Origin: Hymenobacter jeongseonensis | GTDB taxonomy: Bacteria; Bacteroidota; Bacteroidia; Cytophagales; Hymenobacteraceae | Length of the DNA: 64,000 bases | Reading direction: 5' to 3' | Assembly (NCBI RefSeq): GCF_015694725.1 | Contig: NZ_JADQDQ010000002.1 | Span: 372,001-436,000, forward strand | Part shown: piece by piece, positions 44,637-53,505 of the stretch | How positions within the stretch are numbered: the first letter of the stretch is position 1 | Layout: every line of letters begins with the position of its first letter | The notes under the pieces: model-generated | The model's input: only the letters and a program-made list of their open reading frames with translations | Databases searched by the model: none | Told to the model about the DNA's origin: nothing | Position numbers and translations under genes: made by a program

Positions 44637-44937
44637 GAAGAGGACCAAGGCTTTTTAAATATCGAGCACCTGCGCCAGCCACTTGTTGGCTACCAGAAGG
44701 GCGCGCACCTACGGGTAGCGTGCCACCGCCACGCTGCCCACTTTGGCCACGAGTTGGGACTGCTGCCGGCGGTAAAGCAGCTTGGGGCTGATGCCTCACC
44801 AGGTACGACCCAACTGCCGGGCGGCCGCCTGCGTGCGGCGGCCTTCGCTGTCCAGGCGCAAGGCCTAGACCTTGAATACGTCGTCGTATTTACGCCATTG
44901 GTCGGGCGGCGCCCCAATCTTTTTTGCTGTCATCGCA
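44637..44937 (-). pseudogene. IS3 OrfA-like HTH protein with in-frame stops
   Basis: One minus-strand frame reads KYDDVFKV, ALRLDSEGRRTQAAARQLG, ISPKLLYRRQQSQLVAKVG, VRALLVANKWLAQVLDI and KALVLFGQP in order, the normal OrfA pattern (HTH then leucine zipper), but with several in-frame stop codons between these pieces. Its reading frame and direction are consistent with the OrfB remnant downstream. Confidence 0.7.
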
Positions 44938-45004
44938 GAAGAAATACACCTCCTGCTTCTATCCGACTTAGCTACACCAACTCAGCCCCCAAAACCTTCC
45001 CCGG

Positions 45005-45247
45005 GTGACATTCCCTTACCTTTACCTACCGCACGTGCAGCACCTGGCCGGCATCACCCGCCTGCCGGTGCTGTTTCCCACCGGGCGTAAAACGTTTGCC
45101 ACCCTCAAAGTCGCCCAAGGCGTGCCCCGCTCCCAGGTGATGATGACCACTGGCCACCAAGCCGAAGCCAGCTTCAACCTCTACCTCGGCATCGACGAGA
45201 GCGAGTTGCTCACCTGGTACCGGCGAACGGCCCGCACAGTAGCCTAA
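45005..45247 (+). pseudogene. Tyrosine recombinase, C-terminal remnant
   Basis: Only about 80 residues remain. They hold the last catalytic features of a tyrosine recombinase: GRKTFATLKVAQGVPRSQVM with the Arg, TTGHQAEASFNLYLG with the His and the likely nucleophile Tyr, and IDESELLTWYRRTAR at the end. The N-terminal two thirds of an integrase are missing: a stop (TGA) precedes it in frame. It lies just right of the dead IS and may mark the end of an integrated element. Confidence 0.78.
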
Positions 45248-45321
45248 AAAGGTGGCAGAAAGGGTGGCAGATGCGTGAAACGCTCGCCTACCTGGATGCA
45301 CCCTGATTCTACAAAAGCACC

Positions 45322-46581
45322 TTGAGCACGTCCAAACCCACTTTTCAAGCCGCCAAACCACGCCCCACTTATTCATTGGGCTTCTGGCTGATGTGTCTGT
45401 CGTCGTTTCTGTTTTTCCTGAGCTTCAACCTGCTGCTGCCCGAGCTGCCCGACCACTTGTCGCGGCTGGGCGGCGGCGAGTACAAGGGCTACATCATTGC
45501 CTTGTTTACGCTCACGGCGGCTATTTCGCGGCCGTATTCAGGGAAGCTGGCCGATACGGTGGGGCGCATTCCGGTGATGGTGTTTGGGTCACTGGTGTGT
45601 TTTCTGTGCGGGTTTTTCTACCCGTGGGCCGTCACGGTCACGGGCTTTCTCACGCTGCGGCTGCTGCACGGGTTCAGCACGGGCTTCAAGCCCACGGGCA
45701 CGGCCGCCTACATCGCCGACATTGTGCCCATGGAACGGCGCGGCGAGGCCATGGGCCTGCTGGGCGTAACCGGTGCCATGGGCCTGGCTTTCGGGCCGGC
45801 CGTGGGTTCCTGGATAGCCCAGACGTTTTCCCTGAACACCATGTTTTATTGCTCGAGCGCGGTGGCGCTGCTCTCGCTACTGGTGCAAGGCAGCCTCACC
45901 GAAACCCTGCCCAAGGCCCAGCGACAGCGCTTTCGCCCGGGGCTGTTGCGCCTGAAGTGGACCGAAATTTTGGACCGCCGGGTGCTGTCGCCGGCCGTGG
46001 TCACGGGCTTGTGCCTGTTCCCCTACGGCGCGGTGCTCACCGTGGTGCCCGACCAGAGCCGGCTGCTGGGCCTGGACGGCCCCACCAAGGGCTTGTTCTA
46101 CATCTTTTTAACGGTGGCCTCGCTGGGCATCCGCCTCATCGCGGGCAAGGTATCCGATGTGCACGGGCGGGTGCCGGTGCTGCGCTGGTCCAGCGTGATA
46201 CTGGCCGTAGGGCTGGCGCTGCTGGTGTGGTCGCCGTCCGTGGAGTGGTTTCTGACGGCGGCCGTGGTGTTCGGCATTGGGGCGGGGCTGAACTCGCCGG
46301 CGCTCTACGCCTGGACCATCGACCTGAGCCACCCCGACTACCGGGGCCAAGCCGTGGCCACCATGTACATCGCCCTCGAAATCGGCATCGGGCTGGGCGC
46401 GCTGCTGGCGGGCTGGATTTTCGCCAACCAACCCAGCCGCTTGCCCTACGTGCACGGCCTGAGCTTGGTGTGCGTGCTCGGGGCGGTGGTGTATTTATTC
46501 ATGGTGAAATCGTCGGGGCCCATGGTGCACCCCGTGGTTTCGGAACCAGCGCCCGAACCGTCCCCCGAAGAAGTGGTGTGA
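45322..46581 (+). CDS. MFS transporter
   Basis: A 419-residue major facilitator with about 12 membrane helices. Family landmarks are SRPYSGKLADTVGRIPVM near residue 75, GFKPTGTAAYIADIVPMERR near 128 and RLIAGKVSDVHGRVPVLRW near 270. The likely class is drug/metabolite efflux (YfcJ/YhhS-like), judged from layout only. The frame opens with a TTG at 45322; the next in-frame ATG (45391) falls inside the first helix, so the TTG is preferred. It lies 70 bases after the recombinase remnant and may not belong to the fructan locus. Confidence 0.85.
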   Translation: MSTSKPTFQAAKPRPTYSLGFWLMCLSSFLFFLSFNLLLPELPDHLSRLGGGEYKGYIIALFTLTAAISRPYSGKLADTVGRIPVMVFGSLVCFLCGFFYPWAVTVTGFLTLRLLHGFSTGFKPTGTAAYIADIVPMERRGEAMGLLGVTGAMGLAFGPAVGSWIAQTFSLNTMFYCSSAVALLSLLVQGSLTETLPKAQRQRFRPGLLRLKWTEILDRRVLSPAVVTGLCLFPYGAVLTVVPDQSRLLGLDGPTKGLFYIFLTVASLGIRLIAGKVSDVHGRVPVLRWSSVILAVGLALLVWSPSVEWFLTAAVVFGIGAGLNSPALYAWTIDLSHPDYRGQAVATMYIALEIGIGLGALLAGWIFANQPSRLPYVHGLSLVCVLGAVVYLFMVKSSGPMVHPVVSEPAPEPSPEEVV

Positions 46582-46846
46582 AGCCTGCATGGAGGCCACC
46601 GGCCGGCAGCCGTTGCGGTGGAGCCGGGCGGGCGAAAATAATTGGCCCGGTTGTGTCAGCTCACAGGCTACCCGGTTTTGGCTTCGGGCCTCAGAATGAT
46701 GCAGGTTAGCTCAGTAAATAGTCCAGCATGGCGGGCAGCTACCTCTACTCAGCCAAAAATAATTACCCGTTCACCATCAACAAGTAACCCCTGAATACCA
46801 CTACATTTAGGGTTTCGAAGACTGTCTACCCCATTCTTTTTTGTTG

Positions 46847-48922
46847 ATGCAAGCAACTTTACTGCTTTGCCGGTTGGGCCGGGTGCTGCCCGTGCTGCTC
46901 GGCAGTTTTCTGATTTCGGGCACCGCTTGGGCCCAGACGGTGCCCGACCCCATTAAGTACGGCCAGATTGACAAGGCAGACCTCACGGCCGCGCCTTTTT
47001 TGGGCGATAGCGCGGCGGCGGCCGTGGTGCTGTGCGACTACGGTCGCTCGCGCCTGCGGGGCAAAGGCGACGGCCTGGAAGTAGTGTTTGAGCGGGTCAC
47101 ACGAATCAAAATCCTGAAAAAATCGGGCTACGAAGAGGCCACGGTCGAAATCCCGCTCTATCATCGCGAAGGGAACTCAGAAAAGGTGTCCAGCCTGCGC
47201 GGCGTTACCTACAACCTGGTGAACGGGGCAGTGGAGAAAACCAAGCTGGAAGCCAACGGTGCGTTTTTCGAAAAGCACACCGCCAATGTCAACGTGCAGA
47301 AATTCACGCTGCCCAATGTGCGCGAAGGCTCCGTGATAGAATTCTCCTACACCCTGGCATCGGACTACTTGTTCAATTTCCAGGACTGGGCTTTTCAGCG
47401 CGCTATTCCGGTGCGCTGGAGCGAGTACCGCTCCAGCATTCCCACATTTTATAAGTACAATATTATTTACCAGGGCAACCGGCCGCTCGACGTCAACGTG
47501 CTGAGCACGGGCTCGGTGAGCTTATTGCTGGACAACAAAGTGTCAGACAACGCCGGCATTGGGGCCGGGCAAAGCGCAGGCAACATGACCCTCACGGCTT
47601 CGACCGAGAACCACCAGTGGGTGCTGAAGAACGTGCCGGCTTTCCAGCCTGAGCCATACATGACCACCGCCAAGGACTACACCGCACGGATGGATTTTGA
47701 GCTCACCGGTGAACAGTGGCCCGACCAGCCTTATAAGGACCTGACCGGCAGTTGGGATAAAATCAACGCTCGGCTCCTGGAATCGGAAGACTTTGGGGGG
47801 CGCATCAGTCGGGTGGGCTTTCTGCAAGAGCAGTTGCAGGGCCTGGCCGCCCAATACCCCGACCTTAAGGCCCGCGCCGCCGCCGTGCGCCAAGTGGTGA
47901 TGGCCGCCGTGCGCTACAACGGCAACGACCACCTGTATGCCCCGGAGCCCCTGCGCAAGGCATTTGATGCCCACCGCGGCTCCTCGGCCGACGTAAACCT
48001 GCTGCTGCTGGCGGCGCTGGAGCAGGTGGGCATCAAGGCGCATCCGCTGCTGCTCAGCACCCGCGACCACGGACGAGTGAGCAAAGAATACCCCATGCTC
48101 GACCGCTTCAACTACGTGGTGGCCCTGGTGCCCGTGCCCGGCGAAAAAGACCTGCTGGTGGACGCCACCGAGCCGGTGCTCCCCTGCGGGGTGCTGCCCG
48201 AGCGCTGCCTCAACCGCGTGGCGCGCCTCGTGAGCAAAGTACCCGCCGAGGGCCGCTGGGTCGACCTCGCCCCCAGCCAGCGCCACGTGCACTACCAGCA
48301 AATCGACATGACGCTGGATGCCCAGGGTGGCCTCAGCGGCAAGGTGCACGAAGAGCACGGCGGCTACGCCGCGGCCGATGCCCGCACCGAAATTGCCTCT
48401 CAGGGCGAGAAAAAGTACCTCGCCGGCCTGCAACAGCGCCACGAAGGCTGGAACCTGCCCAAACTGACCGTGAACCAAGCCGAAGCCGTGGACAAACCCC
48501 TGAGTGTAGATTACGAATTCAGCCAGGCGGGCACGGGGCAGCCCGCCGCCGGCCCCATCTACCTGAGCCCGTTGAGCGAGTTCGGCCCTGAGCAAAACCC
48601 GTTTCGGCGCGAGTCCCGGGCATTTGCCGTGGACTTTGGCGCGCCGCAGGAAGAACTGCTGGTGCTGAACCTGACGCTGCCCGCCGGCTACGAGTTGGCC
48701 GAAACCCCCAAGCCCGCGGCCATCAACCTGCCCCACGACACCGGCCGGTTTCGCTACACGGTTGGCAGTCCCAAACCGGGGGTGGTGCAGCTCACCAGCC
48801 GCCTTACCCTGAGCAATGCCGTGTACCCGGCCGAGGAATACGCCAACCTGCGCGAGCTCTACCGCCTGCTGCTGGCCCGCCAGAGCGAAAAGCTCATCAT
48901 CCAGAAAAAAGCCGGCAGCTAG
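46847..48922 (+). CDS. DUF3857 / transglutaminase-like protein (paralogue 1, catalytic Cys lost)
   Basis: The 691-residue secreted protein has a signal peptide (cleavage after about TAWAQ), an N-terminal DUF3857 domain (about 40-300, VTRIKILKKSGYEEATVEI, YRSSIPTFYKYNIIYQ), a transglutaminase-like core (about 320-450), and a C-terminal DUF2569/3858-like beta domain. Where active transglutaminases have Cys the text reads RGSSADVNLLLLAALEQ (S380), and the usual His is Tyr (Y423, RFNYVVALVP); only the Asp (LLVDAT) stays. It is therefore unlikely to be an enzyme. It is followed by a close paralogue at 49038. Confidence 0.87.
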   Translation: MQATLLLCRLGRVLPVLLGSFLISGTAWAQTVPDPIKYGQIDKADLTAAPFLGDSAAAAVVLCDYGRSRLRGKGDGLEVVFERVTRIKILKKSGYEEATVEIPLYHREGNSEKVSSLRGVTYNLVNGAVEKTKLEANGAFFEKHTANVNVQKFTLPNVREGSVIEFSYTLASDYLFNFQDWAFQRAIPVRWSEYRSSIPTFYKYNIIYQGNRPLDVNVLSTGSVSLLLDNKVSDNAGIGAGQSAGNMTLTASTENHQWVLKNVPAFQPEPYMTTAKDYTARMDFELTGEQWPDQPYKDLTGSWDKINARLLESEDFGGRISRVGFLQEQLQGLAAQYPDLKARAAAVRQVVMAAVRYNGNDHLYAPEPLRKAFDAHRGSSADVNLLLLAALEQVGIKAHPLLLSTRDHGRVSKEYPMLDRFNYVVALVPVPGEKDLLVDATEPVLPCGVLPERCLNRVARLVSKVPAEGRWVDLAPSQRHVHYQQIDMTLDAQGGLSGKVHEEHGGYAAADARTEIASQGEKKYLAGLQQRHEGWNLPKLTVNQAEAVDKPLSVDYEFSQAGTGQPAAGPIYLSPLSEFGPEQNPFRRESRAFAVDFGAPQEELLVLNLTLPAGYELAETPKPAAINLPHDTGRFRYTVGSPKPGVVQLTSRLTLSNAVYPAEEYANLRELYRLLLARQSEKLIIQKKAGS

Positions 48923-49037
48923 CCCCAAGCCTACTCTTAGCTGCCAATACAATTCATTTCAAAAAAGCCGCTATTCATCGGCTCCTAATCGGCTTTAGGC
49001 GCCTGCATCTTACCCTACATTTTTTATTCCTTTTTGC

Positions 49038-51089
49038 ATGAAATTACCCCTACTCTATCCGGCAATCCTGGCCGCCGTCTTGCTCAATGCCTTCGCCGCC
49101 CAGGCCCAACCCGAGCCCATCAAATTTGGCAAGGCCGACCCCAAAGACCTGGGTCCCGAACCCTTCGTGGGCGACAGCGCGGCGTCGGCCGTGGTGCTGT
49201 GTGATTTCGGCAACACCACGTTTCAGTACATCAACAATGAATTTAAGCTGATTTCGGAACGGACTACGCGCATTAAAATACTGAAGAAATCGGGCTATGA
49301 GCTGGCTACCGTGCAGGTGCCACTTTACCACCGCAACACCAACGAGGAAAAACTCTCGTCCCTGCGCGGCGTCACCTACAACTTGGTGAAGGGACAAGTG
49401 CAGAAAACCAAGCTGGAAAGCAGTAATACCTTCATTGAGGAGCGCACCAATAACATTCGGGTGCGCAAGTTTACCCTGCCCGACGTGCGCGAAGGCTCAG
49501 TGATTGAGTACTCGTACATCGTCACGTCGGACTTCTTCTTTAACTTCCAGGATTGGGCATTCCAACGCGAGGTACCCACCCGCTGGAGCGAATTTCGGGC
49601 GTCCATTCCCGAGTACTTCGACTACAAGATGCTGCTCCAGGGCTACCACCCACTGGCCGTGCAAAAGAAGTCGGAAAATATGACTCAATTCACGGAGCAT
49701 ACGGCGGGCAGGAACACGGGCAGCGGCTTTTCTACTTCCCGCGAAGCCGCGAGCAACGAAACGGCCACGGTGCCCACTACCACCTACCACTGGGCCATGA
49801 AGGACGTGCCCGCCTTCCGCAACGAGCCGTACATGACCACCTCGGACGATTATGTGGACCGGATTAACTTCCAGCTGGCGGGGGTAAAGTTTCCGGGGCA
49901 GGCCTACAGCAACGTGGCCGGCACCTGGGAAAAGATTAACACGGAGCTGCTGATTGACGACGACTTTGGCATGCAGCTCGACCGGGGCGGCTTCCTCAAA
50001 GACCAAGTGCTGGCCCTGACCGCCAAATACCCCGACCCCGCCGCCCGCGCCGCCGCCGTACGCCAGCTAGTGATGGCTGCCGTGCGCTACGATGGCACCG
50101 ACCGCCTCAAAACCACGGGCTCGCTGCGCAAGGCGTTCGACGCCCACCGCGGCACCTCGGCCGATGTGAACCTACTGCTTATTTCGGCGTTGCGCAATGC
50201 CGGCCTTGCCGCTCACCCCCTGATGCTCAGCACCCGCGACCACGGCCGGGTCAATCAGGCGCTGCCCATGCTCGACCGCTTCAACTACGTGGTGGCCTTG
50301 GTGCCCCTCGCCGACGGCAAAGACCTGCTGGTGGATGCTACCGAGCCGCTGCTGCCCTGCGGGGTGCTACCCGAGCGCTGCCTCAACCAAACCGGTCGCC
50401 TCATCACGCAAAAGGCGTCCGAAGGCCGCTGGGTCGACCTCGCCCCCAGTCAGCGCTACGTGCACTACCAGCAAGTGAACATGACGCTGGACGCCCAAGG
50501 CGGCCTCACCGGCAAAGTGCACGAAGAGCACGGCGGCTACTCGGGCGTGGATGCCCGCAAAGAATTGAGCCAGCAGGGCGAGAAAAAGTACTTTGCTGGG
50601 CTCACCAGCCAACACACCGGCTGGACCCTGCCCAAATTCACCGTTGCCAACCGCGAAAACGTGGACAAGCCCCTGGCCATGGACTACGAGTTTACCCAGC
50701 CCGCCGACGACAACACCACCGCCGGCACGCTGTACCTGTGCCCGCTCCGCGACTTCGGCACCGAGCAGAACCCTTTCCGCCACGACGACCGGCTGTTTCC
50801 CGTGGATTTCGGGGCACTGCAGGACGAAACCACCATGGTTACCCTGACGCTGCCCGCCGGCTACGAGTTGGCCGAAACCCCCAAGCCCGCCGTGGTAGAG
50901 ATGCCCGACGGCGGCGGCCGCTTCCTCTACAGCGTCACCGCCACCACGCCGGGCGTGGTGCAGCTCACCAGCCGCCTCAGCCTGCGCAAAACCATGTACG
51001 TGGCCGAGGAATACGTCCACCTGCGCGAATTCTACCGCCTGATGCTGGCGAAGCAGGGAGAGAAGCTGGTGATTAAAAAGAAGGCGTAA
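49038..51089 (+). CDS. DUF3857 / transglutaminase-like protein (paralogue 2, catalytic Cys lost)
   Basis: The 683-residue protein has a signal peptide (MKLPLLYPAILAAVLLNAFA) and the same three parts as its upstream paralogue, with long matching blocks (EGSVIEYSYIVTSDFFFNFQ, LLPCGVLPERCLNQ, KVHEEHGGYSGVDARK). The transglutaminase site is RGTSADVNLLLISALRN: Ser (S374) replaces Cys, and FNYVVALV replaces the His. Both paralogues thus look like binding or scaffold proteins rather than proteases or crosslinkers. They were probably made by tandem duplication. Confidence 0.87.
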   Translation: MKLPLLYPAILAAVLLNAFAAQAQPEPIKFGKADPKDLGPEPFVGDSAASAVVLCDFGNTTFQYINNEFKLISERTTRIKILKKSGYELATVQVPLYHRNTNEEKLSSLRGVTYNLVKGQVQKTKLESSNTFIEERTNNIRVRKFTLPDVREGSVIEYSYIVTSDFFFNFQDWAFQREVPTRWSEFRASIPEYFDYKMLLQGYHPLAVQKKSENMTQFTEHTAGRNTGSGFSTSREAASNETATVPTTTYHWAMKDVPAFRNEPYMTTSDDYVDRINFQLAGVKFPGQAYSNVAGTWEKINTELLIDDDFGMQLDRGGFLKDQVLALTAKYPDPAARAAAVRQLVMAAVRYDGTDRLKTTGSLRKAFDAHRGTSADVNLLLISALRNAGLAAHPLMLSTRDHGRVNQALPMLDRFNYVVALVPLADGKDLLVDATEPLLPCGVLPERCLNQTGRLITQKASEGRWVDLAPSQRYVHYQQVNMTLDAQGGLTGKVHEEHGGYSGVDARKELSQQGEKKYFAGLTSQHTGWTLPKFTVANRENVDKPLAMDYEFTQPADDNTTAGTLYLCPLRDFGTEQNPFRHDDRLFPVDFGALQDETTMVTLTLPAGYELAETPKPAVVEMPDGGGRFLYSVTATTPGVVQLTSRLSLRKTMYVAEEYVHLREFYRLMLAKQGEKLVIKKKA

Positions 51090-51136
51090 TTGACCGGCCT
51101 GTTGGTTCTGATAAAAACAAGGTTATGCCGTTAGCA

Positions 51137-51229
51137 CGTCATGCTGAGCTGGCCGAAGCATCTCTACCACGAGAGTAATTTCCTTTCTCGACTAAGCGCT
51201 AACGATGCCTCGGCCAGCTCAGCATGACG
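51137..51229. repeat. Long palindromic element, copy E
   Basis: Left arm 51137-51170 (CGTCATGCTGAGCTGGCCGA then AGCATCTCTACC) and right arm about 51204-51229, with one mismatch in the paired part. This is the second subtype of the family (GAGCTGGCCGAAGCATCTCT). It ends 70 bases before the start of the third DUF3857 gene and 48 bases after the previous stop. Confidence 0.9.
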
Positions 51230-51299
51230 GACTTACTTGTTTTAATTAATCCGTCGTTCTGCCTAGCTTCTTATTACTAATTCCTTACCCCGTTATTCC

Positions 51300-53249
51300 G
51301 TGAAAGCACTGCTACCCCTACTCGCTGCGCTGCCTTTGAGCAGCTTTCTATTAGTTACTCCCAGTGCCCCCGCACCTAAGTATGCCGTGGCGGACATTCC
51401 GGCCACGCTGCGCGAGGGTGCTCACGCGGTGCTGCGGGCCGATGACGAAGTAGTAACCGTGAAATCGGCGGGCCGGCTGGTGCACACCGTGCACCGGGTA
51501 GTAACCGTGCTCGATGCGGCTGGCGACGATTTCGGGCGCCACGCCGTGAGCTACGATGCCCTCAATGCCGTGAACTACCTCCGCGGTGCCGTGTACGACG
51601 GCGATGGCCGGCTGCTGCACCAGCTGCGGGCCGCCGAAATCCACGACCAGGGCGTGGGCGACGCGGGCGGCAGCTTCATGACCGATGTGCGGGTGCGCTA
51701 CGCCGACCTGCGCCAGCCCCAGGCCCCTTACACCGTCGAATTCGACTACGAAGTGGTGTCGGACAACACCTTGTTTTACCCCGAATGGCAGCCGCAGGAA
51801 GCCGAGGGCCTGGCCGTGCAAAGCGCCACGTTGCGCGTGACCACGCCCGCTGCCGTGCCCCTGCGCTACCAGGAGCGGCAGCTGCCGGCGGGCGGCACCG
51901 TGGCCCACACCACAGCCGGCGGCCAAGAAACCTACGAATGGAAACTAGCCGACCTGCCTGCCGTTGACGAAGAAGAAGCCGCCCCGCCCCTGGCATACTC
52001 CACACCGGCCGTGATGCTGGCGCCTAGCCTCTTCGAAGTGCAGGGCCACAAGGGCTTCGCTTCCAGCTGGCAGAGCTTCGGGCAGTGGAACTACGAGCTG
52101 AATGCGGGCCGCGACCAGTTGCCCCCCGCCACGCTGGCCAAGGTAGCTGCCTTGGTGAAAGACGTGCCCGATGCCCGCGCCCGCGCCCAGCGCGTTTACG
52201 AAATGCTCCAGGGCAGCACCCGCTACATTTCGGTGCAGCTGGGCCTGGGCGGCTGGCAAACGTTCCCGGCCAGCTCGGTAGCCAGCAACGGCTACGGCGA
52301 CTGCAAGGCGCTGAGCAACTACACCAAAGCCTTGTTGGCTGCCGCAGGCGTGCCTTCCTACGTGGCCTTGATAGGCGCGGGCTCCGACCGTCCGGACCTG
52401 CGGACCGACTTCCCTAGCTCGCAGTTCAACCACGTTGTTTTGTGCGTGCCCCCGGCAAAGGGAAGCCGCGCCGATACCTTATGGCTGGAATGCACCAGCC
52501 AGACGAATCCATTCGGCTACATGGGCAGCTTCACCGGCAACCGGCACGCGCTGCTGCTCACCCCCGAGGGCGGCAAACTGGTGACCACGCCTCGTTACGG
52601 AGCGGCCGAAAATCGTCAGGTGCGCCGCATCGACTTGTTTTTGGACGCCGTGGGCAGTGCCACGGCCACGGCCCGCACCCTGCGCACCGGCCAGGACCAG
52701 GACTTTTACTCCCAGCTGCTGCACGAACTCGGGCCCGCGGAACAGAAGAAGTATGTGACGGACCGGCTCCGGCTACCCACCTTCACCCTCACCAAATTCA
52801 ACCTAGCGGCCACCCCAGCCGGCCCCGTGCCGGGCGTGGTCGAAACCCTGGGGCTTTCGCTGCCGGGCTTTGCCATGCCCAGCGGCAAGCGCGTGTTCGT
52901 CACCGCCAACCTGCTGAGCCGCATGCCCGCCCTGCCCGCGCAAATCGGCGAGCGCAAAGCCGCCGTGTGGCTGCCCGAAGCCTGCCTGCACGCCGACACC
53001 GTGCGCCTGCACCTGCCCGCCGGCTTTCGGGCCGAAACCTTGCCCACGGCCGTGCAATTCAGCACCGCCTACGGTACCTACGCCAGCCAATACCTTGCCT
53101 TGCCCGATGGCACGGTGCAATACATTCGCCGTCTCGAACTCAAGCGCGGGCAACTGCCCAGCTCCGCGTATGCAGGCTACCTGGACTTCCGGCGCAAAAT
53201 CAGCATTGCCGATAAAGCGCAGGTCGTGCTGTTAAAGATGGAGAGTTGA
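51300..53249 (+). CDS. DUF3857 / transglutaminase-like protein (paralogue 3, catalytic residues kept)
   Basis: This 649-residue secreted protein starts with a GTG and signal peptide MKALLPLLAALPLSSFLLV. It has an N-terminal DUF3857 domain and a transglutaminase core with the expected triad: C335 in GYGDCKALS, H378 in FNHVVLCV and E397 (WLECTS) in place of the usual Asp. It is more distant from paralogues 1 and 2 (about 650 residues instead of 690, and little shared outside the domains). Being the only one with Cys and His, it could be an active enzyme acting on envelope or extracellular proteins. The function of DUF3857 is not known. Confidence 0.87.
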   Translation: MKALLPLLAALPLSSFLLVTPSAPAPKYAVADIPATLREGAHAVLRADDEVVTVKSAGRLVHTVHRVVTVLDAAGDDFGRHAVSYDALNAVNYLRGAVYDGDGRLLHQLRAAEIHDQGVGDAGGSFMTDVRVRYADLRQPQAPYTVEFDYEVVSDNTLFYPEWQPQEAEGLAVQSATLRVTTPAAVPLRYQERQLPAGGTVAHTTAGGQETYEWKLADLPAVDEEEAAPPLAYSTPAVMLAPSLFEVQGHKGFASSWQSFGQWNYELNAGRDQLPPATLAKVAALVKDVPDARARAQRVYEMLQGSTRYISVQLGLGGWQTFPASSVASNGYGDCKALSNYTKALLAAAGVPSYVALIGAGSDRPDLRTDFPSSQFNHVVLCVPPAKGSRADTLWLECTSQTNPFGYMGSFTGNRHALLLTPEGGKLVTTPRYGAAENRQVRRIDLFLDAVGSATATARTLRTGQDQDFYSQLLHELGPAEQKKYVTDRLRLPTFTLTKFNLAATPAGPVPGVVETLGLSLPGFAMPSGKRVFVTANLLSRMPALPAQIGERKAAVWLPEACLHADTVRLHLPAGFRAETLPTAVQFSTAYGTYASQYLALPDGTVQYIRRLELKRGQLPSSAYAGYLDFRRKISIADKAQVVLLKMES

Positions 53250-53329
53250 TAACCGCTTTTTTTCGTGAGCAACAGAATGGCACCAAAGGCATTTCTTAAA
53301 ACTCATTTAAATAGGCAGCAAAAAGAACA

Positions 53330-53418
53330 GTCATGGTGAGCTTGTCGACGCATCTCTACCGCTTCATTGCTATTGCTTAAACGAAGCGGTAGAGACGCTT
53401 CGACCAGCTCAGCATGAC
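53330..53418. repeat. Long palindromic element, copy F
   Basis: Left arm 53330-53365 and right arm 53383-53418, 36 bases each with four mismatches (left GTCATGGTGAGCTTGTCGAC, right reads back as GTCATGCTGAGCTGGTCGAA). It is the most degenerate copy and the only one between convergent gene ends, here the DUF3857 gene and the HhH protein gene, followed by a separate terminator. Confidence 0.9.
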
Positions 53419-53448
53419 GGCTGGTTTGGATGAAACATTATAAATACT

Positions 53449-53486
53449 AAAAAGGCCCCGTTACTTGACAGTAACGGGGCCTTTTT
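53449..53486. terminator. Bidirectional intrinsic terminator
   Basis: A perfect 17-base stem (53449-53465 and 53470-53486) with loop TGAC; the arms carry A and T runs at both ends (AAAAAGGCCCC...GGGGCCTTTTT). It lies between the convergent DUF3857 and HhH genes and fits termination on both strands. Confidence 0.9.
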
Positions 53487-53505
53487 AATTGCCTTTGGTG
53501 TTCGG

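Larger units (their letters stand above)
43737..44940 (-). mobile_element. Dead IS3-family insertion sequence
   Basis: A minus-strand IS3-type element with OrfA-like text at the right and OrfB-like text (DDE integrase domain) at the left, both interrupted by stops and frameshifts. The likely left end starts near TGAGGTAGTCTAGC (43737) and the right end near the complement of AATACACCTCC (about 44945). Terminal inverted repeats are not clear enough to fix the ends. Confidence 0.75.
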
